Position numbers and translations under genes: made by a program
Origin: Drosophila miranda
Lineage: Eukaryota > Arthropoda > Insecta > Diptera > Drosophilidae
Assembly (NCBI RefSeq): GCF_003369915.1
Contig: NW_022881603.1
Coordinates: forward strand, 37,285,124 to 37,349,123
Length of the DNA: 64,000 bases
Direction: 5' to 3'
The notes under the pieces: generated by a model
Seen by the model: the letters and a program-made list of their open reading frames with translations, nothing else
What the model was told of the DNA's origin: nothing
Databases searched by the model: none
In this document: piece after piece, positions 1-11,013 of the stretch
Layout: each line of letters begins with the position of its first letter
How positions within the stretch are numbered: the stretch's first letter is position 1

Positions 1-378
1 AGCGGCGAACCGACACCGACAGAGAGGGGAGTGTGTGCGTGCGTGAGCGAGCAAGCGCAGCGTTGCCAGCAGCATTTATTTAGCTTACTTAACCGATGAC
101 ATCGTAAATTCACGGAAAAGCAGGTAGGAAAAAAGCAATTAAGCATTGGCTTTCCATGGGGCAGAATCGGGGTAAACCTTGGCGTTTCAAACCGATTGAA
201 TGTATGTGGTTTTAACAGGAATTTAATTTTACAAAGTAGGGCGTGTGTTCTTGCTGCTGGCAATGCTCTTGCCGTGACGTTGTTTGTTTTTTTTTTTTTT
301 TTTTTTAACCCCAATAAACACACGCACACACTTGTATTTATTCGGCGAATTTCGTGGGGTGTCTACTGCATTTATTAA
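1..378 (+). other. Upstream flank of a mars repeat unit, cut by an LTR element
   Basis: This stretch matches 62829-63217 nearly base for base, so it is the upstream part of a mars unit whose continuation resumes at 9538 after the LTR insertion. It contains a GTGTGCGTGCGTGAGCG-rich segment, a possible splice donor (GCAG/GTAGG near 120-127) and a long T run (about 288-306) that is shorter and interrupted in the other units. It may hold the mars promoter or a 5' UTR exon, but no start site can be placed from sequence alone. Confidence 0.6.
375..378. repeat. Target-site duplication TTAA of the LTR element (left copy; right copy 9538-9541)
   Basis: TTAA directly precedes the TGTTACACTT start of the left LTR and directly follows the TGGAACA end of the right LTR. 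The unoccupied sister sites at 33441-33455 and 40444-40458 carry one TTAA. A 4-bp duplication is normal for Ty3/gypsy integrases. Confidence 0.9.
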
Positions 379-2008
379 TGTTACACTTGGCTTGTTTCCC
401 AGAGGGCAATGCCGGCTAGCTGTCGACCCCAGGGCTGGGTAGTTCCCCTTGCCCGCCAAATGTAGACAAAAAAGGAGACATACTACTTCTCGGGACATCA
501 AAACTAACAACAACCTAACAACAACAAAGAAAATCATAAACAGACGGCTATCAAGTGGGTGAAGCTTGGGTGTTATCACTTCGCGCGCCCGCCCTACCGG
601 TGACCAAACACACCGTTCATTTTGGCCACCCTCTGCTGGAACGGTAACGGCTGGCCTAATCCATGGCTACGCCACGCGTCCTCCCTCTATTTTAAATTTA
701 ATGCATCATGCTTCAATATATATCCAAGCTTTAATAATCGTAAATTGACAATTTCATCTTTCTCATTAATAAATAGCTATACTCAAAATTATCACTAACC
801 ACTAAGAAACACCAAAACGTTCGACACAAAGGCAAACAAGGAAATAACTGCTGAAATTTCGTTCAACCAACAGGGATACCCTCACCCATACGTAATGGAA
901 TATGTGTAGATGAGTGGATCCAGTTTTACGGGAGTTAATTTAACTCGGGCCCCTACGGAGACTTAACCTACCAAGAGCTCTTGTTAAGGGTCCCCGGGAC
1001 ATAAACAATAAACAATATTTTTCCACAAATCACTCGACCAAATACGGTGGACTGATGGGACCCCCGCGTCACCCACTAAGGGTTAATCTCCTGGCACTGA
1101 ACAGCTGATCGCAGATTTAGGTTCGTGAAAGGTTTTGGTGTTTTTACATATTTTTTTTCAATGGCCAAGATTTTACGGTAAACGGTTTAAGCTAATACTA
1201 ATTACTAAATAAAGGACAACACACGGAACAAAATAACATTTAATGTGGAACGGTGTTTGGAGTCCGGATTATGTTTTTTTCTTTAAGTTCAAACGACGCG
1301 GGGATCGCTGGCCGTGGCCGGTCAGCCCTAAATTTATATAGGTCCGTTTATACGTGTGCGCGTGTGTGTGTGTGTGAATAGGGTTTCGGGGTTTTTACTT
1401 GGTGAATGAGACCAAACGTGTGGCACGCACTGGAAGGCGATGCAACGATCGTGCGGTGTGGCTAGAATCGCCCTGGCAGCTAAATCGTCCTCTTTCACCC
1501 TCCCCTTCACACGTCCCGCGCTACTTGGCTCACACACGCGCAACTGGAACGAACTCACTCAGGTTCCGTTGGGCAGTCTTCTGCTCTGCAGTCGACTTTC
1601 TCGAACTCCAGTGTCCCTCTCCAGGAAACCTTCAGGCCCGGTTCTGGTGGCTATATTCCTTGCCGGCTGTTAGTAAAATTTTCTGCATTACAACCTATTT
1701 TATCGCCCGCCTTTTCTGTACTCACTTCAAACTTTCTGTTTTAAGCACAAAATTTCAAATTTCGACGTTACTCCGTCCACGCTCCACGATTTCTATAATC
1801 CAATCCACGTTTTCTAATATTTTCACTCCTATTTATCCCTTTTTCCCTTACTAATACATATAACTAATCCTATTCTCTTCCTTATATCCCCAGTGACGGC
1901 TCCAGCTCCCCCCGATGTCCCCATACACCATCGAGCCTCCCTGGACTTCCGCTGGATGGCGCGTCGCCCTCAGCCCTGGCCACCTATCGTTCAGGTGGGA
2001 CTGGAACA
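379..2008 (-). repeat. 3' LTR of the gypsy-class element
   Basis: Direct repeat of 7906-9537, starting TG and ending CA in plus-strand reading. It differs from the right LTR at scattered sites (for example GGAGTCCGG versus GGAGTGCGG, CCAGTGACGG versus CCAGTAACGG). These differences act as markers for later recombination between LTRs. A TATATAAAT motif on the minus strand (about 1332-1340) is a plausible TATA box. Confidence 0.92.
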
Positions 2009-2148
2009 CCACCACGAGTATGTCGTCAGTCCCAGGAGGGACAACATACGCGTGGGCATGCCCACCGGATTCCGGAACACTATTGAGCACACGCCGGCGT
2101 GCCCTGCATTCTTCTGCCGCGCCCAACGTAGGCCACACCCACAACTCA

Positions 2149-5100
2149 CTACATTCTCAGGTCTTTGGCGTGGTACACTCCTATGGGACGGCCGTTAAGG
2201 TCCTCCAGAGCATACGCGTTCTCTCCTACTGGCTTCACTACCCGGCATCGGATGAATTTGCGCGCGAACTTGGCATTAAAGCCTTTTCCGAAGTCACTAA
2301 GGACAAAATTTCGGCGGAATACCTCTTGTCCCGGCCTCGCGTAAAACACCCGAGCTCGCTGGTTGTATCTTACCCTACTACGCTCGTATGCCTGATGTAA
2401 ACTAGCGCGAATCCTCTCTTGGATGAGTTGTCGCTTGTCCTGACCCTCCAGCAGCGATATGTCATGCTCGCCGATTGACCGCTGTCGCTTTGCCAGCTTG
2501 TAGCATGACCCATGCAAATACATTTGCTGCCCGAAGACTGCAAAGAATGGTGTTACGCCTGTTGCCTCGTGAACCGAGTTCCTAATAGCCAGTTCTATCT
2601 CCGGCAGATGCACATCCCAGTCCCGGTGATCGTCTTCCAGATACGCCCGAATCGCGCTGAGTACTGTGCGATTCACGCGTTCGGCTGCGTTACTCTGCGG
2701 AGAATACACTGGCGTCCTCATATGAGTGACTCCGAATGCATCGGTCATCTCCTTAAAAGTTTTCGAGACGAACTGAGCCCCATTGTCCGAGTGAATCATC
2801 TCCGGCACTCCAAACTTGTAAAACACCTCGTGAACGAGGAATCTTACAACTTCCTTTGCTGTGGCCTTGGTCATGGTCTTTAGGAATGTGAACTTAGAGA
2901 ACTGGTCAACTACAATAAATATCCTCGCCTGACCGTTCTTTGACCGCGGATATTTGCCCAAAAAATCAATATAAAGTTTTTGGAACGGGCGCTCAGTGAC
3001 CACTTCTTGCCCCATCCCGACCTGCATCCGATAATTCGGCGCTTTCGACTCCTTGCACACGGTGCACCGTCGGATATAATCCCGCACCTCTATCGCCATG
3101 TTCGGCCAGTAAAACTGCCTACGCAATAAGTGCAAGGTTTTCGCGATTCCTCCGTGCGCTGTCTTCTCTTCCGAATGTGCTTTGTCTATCAACGCGGCCG
3201 TCAGCGAACTCGGAACCCACAATTTCCAGACGGCGCCCTCCAGTTGATCATCCAATCGTTCAAAGCGCATGCGCTTGAATATCATGCCGTCAACAATCTG
3301 GAGATCAGGTAAGCGGTCTTGGTTCTCTGTTATTTCCTTCCTTAACTCCTGATATTCTCCAGATTCAAACTCCACCGTTTCAAAACCCAGGATACTACTC
3401 GGATCCACTTCCAGCTCTTCAATACTGCGTGACAATGTATCTGCCACTACATTGTCCGCTCCTTTCCGGTGTTCTATGCCGAAATCGAAGGCCTGCAGTT
3501 GAAGGGACCAACGAGCTAAGCGACCATCCAGGTTCTTCATGGTCATGAGCCATTTGAGACTGGCGTGGTCAGTTATGACTGTAAACGGCATAAGCTCTAC
3601 GTACGGACGGAACTTAAAGATCGCCATGAGGGCTGCCAGACACTCCTTCTCTGTCACCGAGTAGTTTTTTTGGTGGCAATTCAGTTTGGCAGAGAAAAAC
3701 GCTATGGGCCTCTCGTTCTGCTCGTCATCCCTTTGGAAGAGTACGGCTCCTACTCCATAATGTGAGGCGTCGCACTGTATGTAGAAGTGCCGCTTGAAAT
3801 CCGCGTGTACCAGGACTGGTGCCGAGGTGAGTGCAGCTTTTAGCTCCCCCATGGCTCGTTTTGCCTCCTCCGTCAATTTAAACTTTCCATTTCCCGACTT
3901 TTTCAGGGCGTCTGTGAGCGGACCGGCCATCTCAGCATAGGTTTTCATAAAGCGCCGGTACCAGCCCGCAGTTCCCAGGAAACTACGCAATTCTCGAACA
4001 GATCGCGGCTCGGGAATGCGCAAAATGGCCGACACACGATCCGGATCCATCTTCAGCGCTCCTCCTCCCACTATAAATCCCAGGTATTTAATGTTTTTAT
4101 AGCAAAAATTAGATTTGCTCAGCCCTATCGTTAAATTTGCTTCTCGTAGACGCTCGGCAACCTGTCGCAGAATCTTCACGTGCGTTTGGAAGTCCTCAGC
4201 TATAATCAGCAAGTCGTCGAGATACGCATAGACGTTTGAACGCGTCTCAACCGGAATTACCTTATCGACCAGTCTACATAGGCGTTGTGCGGCGTTGCAG
4301 AGGCCAAAGGGCATCATACGGAACTGGTACTGAGGCTGTCCCGGCACCAAAGCCAGCATTTTGTCCACCTCACCACACACCACTTCCTGCATCGCTGGCG
4401 ACAGCGGGTAATGTCGATCCTTCACAGGCTCGGCCTTCTCCACCAACTGAATTTTGTGAGTCTCTCTCGACGTCCTCCCCAGGCCTACGGCTTCGAAAGT
4501 CAGAAACTCTGCCTTCACCTGATCCAAGGCTGCCCTTTGCTCTTCTGACAACTCCCATTCTTCCTGCACTATCTCCTTCTCCGGGCCTTCCACATAGTGA
4601 GCGACTTGATCAGCCAGCACTTCTTCCACTAATCTGTGAGATGCCCCTACTGGACCTTCTCCCATCACCTCAGGAGCCAATGAGAATACCCGCCAAAAGT
4701 CTACCCCCAAGTAAATTTCCTGTTCCAAGAAAGGGCATACGAAAAACGTTAATCTTTTTACCTCTCCCTTGTATTTCACCGGTAATTCTACTCGGCCAAC
4801 GATTGCGCGATCTTCCCCATTCGCTACCTTCACTATAGAAGAATCTCGACGAGCCTCCGCGCCCAGCTTCTCCAGGAATTCCTGACCATTACACCCTAGC
4901 ATGCTGTGTGTAGCGCCTGAATCCAACAGGCCTCGCACGGACTCGCCCATTATAGAGATTTCTGCGAAATCTCTCGGGTCTTTCTTGCACCAACGCTTTA
5001 CTGAAGCAATCACCTGCCTCCTCATAGCTCGCCTTTGCTTCAAACGGGATCTCGCCTTTCTCACCCGCACCGACAGTGCTCGCATACCATCCACTCGTAG

Positions 5101-5181
5101 TTCAGAAAATATTATATTTCTGGTTTCTAAATAATTTCTTAAGCGCTCTTCATATGATAAGTTCCTTAACCTAGCATGCAA
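2149..5181 (-). CDS. pol: Pol polyprotein (protease, RT, RNase H, integrase) with RT deletion
   Basis: Frame of about 1010 codons. Visible parts: aspartic protease D-S-G-A (about residues 87-90); reverse transcriptase with P-F-G-L (291-294) and the Y-L-D-D catalytic motif (320-323); RNase H (C-D-A-S near 470-473, T-D-H-A near 537-540); integrase zinc-binding H/C region (about 669-709); and integrase core acids D739, D799 and E834. The frame is open upstream of 5181 with no ATG, lies +1 relative to gag and overlaps the gag 3' end, so it is probably made as a Gag-Pol fusion by frameshifting. Around residues 276-280 the sequence passes straight from the start of RT to the V-P-G-Q-P segment. The conserved block with the first catalytic aspartate is missing although the frame stays open. 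The protein would therefore be inactive for reverse transcription. Confidence 0.88.
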   Translation of the reverse strand: MHARLRNLSYEERLRNYLETRNIIFSELRVDGMRALSVRVRKARSRLKQRRAMRRQVIASVKRWCKKDPRDFAEISIMGESVRGLLDSGATHSMLGCNGQEFLEKLGAEARRDSSIVKVANGEDRAIVGRVELPVKYKGEVKRLTFFVCPFLEQEIYLGVDFWRVFSLAPEVMGEGPVGASHRLVEEVLADQVAHYVEGPEKEIVQEEWELSEEQRAALDQVKAEFLTFEAVGLGRTSRETHKIQLVEKAEPVKDRHYPLSPAMQEVVCGEVDKMLALVPGQPQYQFRMMPFGLCNAAQRLCRLVDKVIPVETRSNVYAYLDDLLIIAEDFQTHVKILRQVAERLREANLTIGLSKSNFCYKNIKYLGFIVGGGALKMDPDRVSAILRIPEPRSVRELRSFLGTAGWYRRFMKTYAEMAGPLTDALKKSGNGKFKLTEEAKRAMGELKAALTSAPVLVHADFKRHFYIQCDASHYGVGAVLFQRDDEQNERPIAFFSAKLNCHQKNYSVTEKECLAALMAIFKFRPYVELMPFTVITDHASLKWLMTMKNLDGRLARWSLQLQAFDFGIEHRKGADNVVADTLSRSIEELEVDPSSILGFETVEFESGEYQELRKEITENQDRLPDLQIVDGMIFKRMRFERLDDQLEGAVWKLWVPSSLTAALIDKAHSEEKTAHGGIAKTLHLLRRQFYWPNMAIEVRDYIRRCTVCKESKAPNYRMQVGMGQEVVTERPFQKLYIDFLGKYPRSKNGQARIFIVVDQFSKFTFLKTMTKATAKEVVRFLVHEVFYKFGVPEMIHSDNGAQFVSKTFKEMTDAFGVTHMRTPVYSPQSNAAERVNRTVLSAIRAYLEDDHRDWDVHLPEIELAIRNSVHEATGVTPFFAVFGQQMYLHGSCYKLAKRQRSIGEHDISLLEGQDKRQLIQERIRASLHQAYERSRVRYNQRARVFYARPGQEVFRRNFVLSDFGKGFNAKFARKFIRCRVVKPVGENAYALEDLNGRPIGVYHAKDLRM

Positions 5182-5203
5182 TTTACGTCTATCTAATTCA
5201 TTT

Positions 5204-6585
5204 TTATTTTCTTCTACTTTCTCTGCGCAGGACCTTCTGTGAGCGTGAACCCCTCTTCACGTTTCCCGCGCAATTCGGACAGGTTGGACAATATGCATCG
5301 GGCTTTCCACACCGGTAGCAGAAAATTCGCCTCTCCGATGCCATACAGTCCCTAAAGCCATGATCGGTCTGCCCGCAGTTCCAGCAAATCAACTTCTGTG
5401 GAACACGCTGTGTCACTTGCGCTTCCTCAATGACCTCTGCCTCTTCATCGCTAATCGACCGATCCTGCGCGACCTCGCTGACGTTCGCATTCGGCCCGCG
5501 ACCATAGTTTGTGGCTTTGGGTGCTCCTCGCCACGAAGATCGAGCCTTCCTCTTCAGATGTGCCTCTATTTCCACGCACTCATCCCGCAGTTGGTCTAAG
5601 GAATAAACCCGTAAGCCGTAGACGAAACTCGCTATCTCATCTGTGAGTGCCTTTTTGACGATTTTTACCATCTCCTTTTCAGGTGGTGGCATCTCCAACC
5701 TCGACGCGAGCTTTCTCATGACATGGAAAAAGTCTTCCACACTCTCGTTTGACCGCTGCATTCTTTCTCGCAGTTCTCTCATGCGGTCGAACTCGGACGC
5801 CGTGCCTCGGAAACGAGCAATTAAATCGCCCCTTAGTTCCTGCCAAACACCACCGCCATGATCACGGATGTACTGCCAGTACCATTCGCGCGCGTTTCCT
5901 GTAACCAGGTGATGAAATCCCTTTAGAACTTCATCCCACGGACAGCGGCATTGGGCTTGTAAGAATTCAATTCGGAACACAAAACCCTCGACTGTCATTT
6001 TGTTGCTGTCTCCGTCGAACGTCACGTCCCATTTTTCGACTCGGCCCCACCGTGGCCAAGGTGTATAACCCGGGGGATTTGGATGCGGATCTTCTCGAGG
6101 AATCCCACCAGCTCTCGTACCCTCGCCACGACCCTGACCCGAGTGTCTGAGTGCTATCGGGTTTCGCCAATTTCGCGCTTGATGCCCACCCCGTTGATGC
6201 TGCTCACTGGATGCGGTCGGTCCTACTCCTGAAGACGGTTCCGGACCAATACCACCTCGCCCGAGCGAGCCAAAAATGGTTTTGGTGGCGGAATCGGCGC
6301 ATCAGTCGTGCTAGACGGCTTCCTTTTCGGGATTGCTCCTCGATACTCCTGCTCGTGGTGAACCTCCTCCCGCTGCGGTTCCTTCTGCTGCTGCAGCTGT
6401 CTAACCGGCTGGAGTACCTCGTTGAGTTGGTGCATCATCTCGATAAACCCCTTACGCAACTCCTCCTGCAACACCCGACTAATCGAGTCAGTGTTCGCTG
6501 CCCTGTGTGTCGCATGAGCCTGCGCCAACGATACGTTGACTGCTGATGCCAGTTCGGAAGCAAGCGGGGGTGTAGGATCGGACAT
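5204..6585 (-). pseudogene. gag: Gag of the full-length gypsy element, frameshifted
   Basis: ATG at 6585-6583. The same protein is open for 465 codons at 15714-17111 and 26237-27634, but here one C is missing near 6260 (GCCCGAGC versus GCCCCGAGC). This breaks it into an N-terminal part of about 110 residues and a C-terminal part of about 273 codons (5204-6025). The C-terminal part keeps two zinc knuckles, C-W-N-C...H...C and C-Y-R-C...C...C, which bind nucleic acid in Gag nucleocapsid regions. The TAA stop lies at 5206-5204, inside the open upstream extension of pol. Confidence 0.85.
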
Positions 6586-7893
6586 TGGCCATTCTTCTGA
6601 CCTGGCCTGGACCGGTCTTGATCAAACATCGCCCCTGACACTTCTCCTATCTGGTCCACTGTTTTGTTTACGCGTGATCGCGTATGATACTGTCGACTAC
6701 CCCCTTCTTGTGGCATCTGCACCGAGCAACACCAATATTAAAAAAAAAGGGAAACTCCTAAACTAAGATAATATATATAAATAAAGAAATAAATACCCAA
6801 AGAAATACTTAGTTAGAATAAATAGCACCACGCTTCGGACCAATAAATACTCCGATAAATAAATAAATAAATACCGATATAAATATTGCGCCAAACTAGC
6901 GCCGTTAACGAGATATATGCAATTAAATATTTGAATAAATAAATAATAACATACATGTATATTCGATCGACACCTAAGACACTCAAACTTCAAACACATT
7001 CAACACAACACAAAACCTAACAACAAAAATTCCTAACAGTTCTTCTTCTTCTTACAAGATTCATTAAGAGGGGGACACGTGACTAGCCGGGACCAGTAAC
7101 CACTCCAGTTACTGCGCTCCACTTGACAGTCGCCCTACGGATATCCTACAATTACGAACACCACCTTTGTGTGGCCTGTCATCTACTCTAGTCATCGCTC
7201 TAAGCGATGGCCGATAAACGAGAAGCCTCACGGTGCATGAGCTCACTTTGCTTGTGATTTGTTCCTGTCATCCATCATACCGATCTGCCATGACAATAGA
7301 TGCATCGCGGGTTGTCTTTACGACTCCCGGGCCACCTACTCCTCACCACCTCTCGGCAGACAGACAACAGGTTCAAAAGCACGAAAGCGGCTTTGTTTTA
7401 AACAAACAGGTGCGAAACTACAATGAACATTTACCTACATGACTTACTCTAACTTATTCCAATATCACATTCCATCACAGATTTATTCGATATCACAGTC
7501 CACCAGGCAATGTGTCCGTCGCAAACTCCCTGTCCATTTTTTTGTTGAACGGCAGTGACTTACGTTCACTTGCGACATCGAATAGCGACAAAATGTTCAA
7601 CTGTAATTCGTAAGTCCCTATCACATATTTTATATATCCGTTAACTGCCTCCGTCTATCCATTCCTAGCATCAATCACCTCGCGCCATTAAGGACCAGCT
7701 TTACGCTCACCTTAAGCCTGCAGCAGCGACTTCTGCCGGGACAGCTAAACTGCACTTCGCGAGCTGTCGTCTTCTCCACAACATTTTTTTTTTTTTTTCA
7801 TTCCCCGCATCTGCCTTTACCAGCCCGAGTGACATTTGTTGTAATACCACCCGAACCTGCGTCAGTCCAGATGCATGCGAATTCGAAAATAAT
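6586..7893 (-). other. Untranslated leader of the gypsy-class element
   Basis: About 1.3 kb between the gag start and the primer binding site. No supported coding frame is seen. It includes AATA/AAATA tetranucleotide-rich stretches (about 6770-6960) and a T run (about 7786-7798). The same leader recurs at 17112-18418 and 27635-28940. It probably carries packaging signals, which cannot be defined by eye. Confidence 0.6.
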
Positions 7894-7903
7894 TTGGGCG
7901 CCA
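7894..7903 (-). promoter_or_regulatory. tRNA primer binding site of the LTR element
   Basis: On the minus strand the bases two nucleotides after the 5' LTR read TGGCGCCCAA, which begins like the complement of a lysine tRNA 3' end, as used by several gypsy-class elements and lentiviruses. Identical sites occur at 18419-18428 and 28941-28950. Confidence 0.75.
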
Positions 7904-7905
7904 TT

Positions 7906-9537
7906 TGTTACACTTGGCTTGTTTCCCAGAGGGCAATGCCGGCTAGCTGTCGACCCCAGGGCTGGGTAGTTCCCCTTGCCCGCCAAATGTAGACAAAAAA
8001 GGAGACATACTACTTCTCGGGACATCAAAACTAACAACAACCTAACAACAACAAAGAAAATCATAAACAGACGGCTATCAAGTGGGTGAAGCTTGGGTGT
8101 TATCACTTCGCGCGCCCGCCCTACCTGTGACCAAACACACCGTTCATTTTGGCCACCCTCTGCTGGAACGGTAACGGCTGGCCTAATCCATGGCTACGCC
8201 ACGCGTCCTCCCTCTATTTTAAATTTAATGCATCATGCTTCAATATATATCCAAGCTTTAATAATCGTAAATTGACAATTTCATCTTTCTCATTAATAAA
8301 TAGCTATACTCAAAATTATCACTAACCACTAAGAAACACCAAAACGTTCGACACAAAGGCAAACAAGGAAATAACTGCTGAAATTTCGTTCAACCAACAG
8401 GGATACCCTCACCCATACGTAATGGAATATGTGTAGATGAGTGGATCCAGTTTTACGGGAGTTAATTTAACTCGGGCCCCTACGGAGACTTAACCTACCA
8501 AGAGCTCTTGTTAAGGGTCCCCGGGACATAAACAATAAACAATATTTTTCCACAAATCACTCGACCAAATACGGTGGACTGATGGGACCCCCGCGTCACC
8601 CACTAAGGGCTAATCTCCTGGCACTGAACAGCTGATCGCAGATTTAGGTTCGTGAAAGGTTTTGGTGTTTTTACATATTTTTTTTCAATGGCCAAGATTT
8701 TACGTTAAACGGTTTAAGCTAATACTAATTACTAAATAAAGGACAACACACGGAACAAAATAACATTTAATGTGGAACGGTGTTTGGAGTGCGGATTATG
8801 TTTTTTTCTTTAAGTTCAAACGACGCGGGCGATCGCTGGCCGTGGCCGGTCAGCCCTAAGTTTATATAGGTCCGTTTATACGTGTGCGCGTGTGTGTGTG
8901 TGTGAATAGGGTTTCGGGGTTTTTACTTGGTGAATGAGACCAAACGTGTGGCACGCACTGGAAGGCGATGCAACGATCGTGCGGTGTGGCTAGAATCGCC
9001 CTGGCAGCTAAATCGTCCTCTTTCACCCTCCCCCTTCACACGTCCCGCGCTACTTGGCTCACACACGCGCAACTGGAACGAACTCACTCAGGTTCCGTTG
9101 GGCAGTCTTCTGCTCTGCAGTCGACTTTCTCGAACTCCAGTGTCCCTCTCCAGGAAACCTTCAGGCCCGGTTCTGGTGGCTATATTCCTTGCCGGCTGTT
9201 AGTAAAATTTTCTGCATTACAACCTATTTTATCGCCCGCCTTTTCTGTACTCACTTCAAACTTTCTGTTTTAAGCACAAAATTTCAAATTTCGACGTTAC
9301 TCCGTCCACGCTCTACGATTTCCATAATCCAATCCACGTTTTCTAATATTTTCACTCCTATTTATCCCTTTTTCCCTTACTAATACATATAACTAATCCT
9401 ATTCTCTTCCTTATATCCCCAGTAACGGCTCCAGCTCCCCCCAATGACCACGTACACCATCGAGCCTCCCTGGACTTCCGCTAGATGGCGCGTCGCCCTC
9501 AGCCCTGGCCACCTATCGTTCAGGTGGGATTGGAACA
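7906..9537 (-). repeat. 5' LTR of the gypsy-class element
   Basis: 1632-bp direct repeat of 379-2008. A TATATAAA box on the minus strand (8861-8868) lies where an LTR promoter is expected. Transcription would run leftward, away from mars copy 1. The outer end abuts TTAA and then mars upstream DNA. Confidence 0.92.
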
Positions 9538-11013
9538 TTAATACATATGTTAGGCTCTGTCGCAGCTGTCTAAAGACGTATTCTCTTTCTCGACACTTGA
9601 CACACACTTGATATAGTTGAATGCTTATTTTTGCTTACTTTTATTATTCACTTTTATTTTCATACGTGCAATGGTAAACAGACACTCAGAAATATACCGA
9701 AACTACGTCACAAATTTCAAAATATGCCGAAAATATACTGACGTATTATTTGTATTCAAGCTGAATAAAATTGCTTTCGGTTGAATACTAGCTAGCAACG
9801 ACTATCAGCACTGAACACATATTTTTAACCGATAATCTAATCAATTTTATATAAAAGTGGCTAATTTTAAGTACCATCTTTATTGGCATTGTATATAAAA
9901 TAAGGTTTCAATAAAAAATGTCAACAATTTCCACTAAGTTTATTTCTTTACATGGTAACTACCCATTTGCTACATATTAAAATCATTTTTATAAAGGGGA
10001 ATATGTGTACTTTTCAAAATTGTTGGACCGTTCTTTTCCATATAAGCCCCATGGAAGCGCCAGTGTGAAAAACCCCCGTTATGCATATTTTTACATTCCT
10101 TTTTTTTATATTTTTGAAAACATTGGGATTTTGATAGCAAGTGATCAAGATTTCGATGATTTCCCGCATTAATAATCGATGTGGCTCTAAATTGTATTTT
10201 TACACGACTTCTACATTGGGGCATTGGCCAAGAGGGTGAGTGCATAACCTTAATATACTGGAAAATACTATGGAAAGTATTTTTATATTTTGCAAGGTGT
10301 GTGAGCCAGACATTGTGGCAAGAAAATTAGTGTACTAAGTGACTTGGCGATAAAATATACGGTCTGAAATATGCCACATATACCCACTTAAGACCCCTCT
10401 ATTTAAACAGTCATTGTAGATACCTCCTATCCCTTCTTTTACTCACAAAAAAAAACCCACTATATCCACGATTTTCACTATTTTCGGTGCAATATTAAAA
10501 TACCCCTTTGGCATACAATGGGCTAATCGTTCTGTGATTTGATATTATTAGCTTGCTAGGACTTTATAGCTGAACATGAAGTTTATCCGATTGATGGATT
10601 ATTTTTCTAAAATAGTTTCCAACTTTTGCTAGTCATTCTTATTGGATTTGTTTAGAATTTTCACGAGTTTTCAAAGTGAAAATTTTGAAAAATATACCGC
10701 TAAAAATTATTGTGTAAAAAAAGCACTACCTTTAAAAAAACTGCATACAAAATACCAGATTAAATTGTTAAACAAATTCCAAGTCCCCAATCTATCAAAA
10801 AAAGTTTCCTTGCCAGGTAAAAAAGAGGTAAATATTATTATTATTAGTATTATTTTCCGCGGTCTAACTCGAGTTGTTATCCAGTTTAAAAAAAGGGGCT
10901 TAAGTGGGCTAAGTTCGTTTTTTCATCGGTATGGCACGCTGAAAAGGCGCCATTCTTAAGAAGCGTCCCTCCATTTTTTTTAAACTCCTAAATAATTACT
11001 GCTCGACGTCATA
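9538..11013 (+). promoter_or_regulatory. Upstream region of mars copy 1
   Basis: AT-rich, non-coding and conserved in every unit. It holds a candidate splice donor (CCAAGAGG/GTGAGT, about 10231-10239) and possible acceptor sequences nearer the ATG (for example TTTCCTTGCCAG about 10806-10817, TTCTTAAG about 10954-10961). A non-coding 5' exon plus intron upstream of the start codon is plausible but unproven. The proximal flank joins the LTR insertion at 9537. Confidence 0.45.

Larger units (their letters stand above)
379..9537 (-). mobile_element. Ty3/gypsy-class LTR retrotransposon, near full length
   Basis: A 9159-bp element read on the minus strand: 5' LTR 7906-9537, primer binding site 7894-7903, leader about 6586-7893, gag 5204-6585, pol 2149-5181, 3' LTR 379-2008. 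It is flanked by TTAA on both sides (375-378 and 9538-9541). The empty site is visible in sister units (for example 33440-33460, where ATTTATTAATACATA is uninterrupted), which proves the insertion ends. Domain order protease-RT-RNase H-integrase places it in Ty3/gypsy. The long LTRs and a lysine-tRNA-type primer site suggest an Osvaldo/Ulysses-like lineage (inference). No envelope frame is seen. It cannot move on its own: gag is frameshifted and pol lacks part of RT. Confidence 0.93.

Noticed and set aside
1399..2400. Several 70-160 codon frames in the LTRs and antisense to pol
   Set aside because: They lie on the strand opposite to the element's genes or within the LTR, show no recognisable domains, and differ only where the LTR copies differ.
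9970..10245. 91-codon minus-strand frame repeated upstream of each mars copy
   Set aside because: It starts with ATG and is open in units 1-6, but the copies are near identical, so openness carries little evidence. The right-edge copy (near 63860) has a CAA to TAA stop, the composition is not protein-like, and no family is recognised.
10642..10959. 105-codon plus-strand frame just before the mars start
   Set aside because: It begins at TTG, not ATG, is AT-rich, and is broken by single-base indels in units 3, 4 and 6. It fits 5' non-coding DNA.
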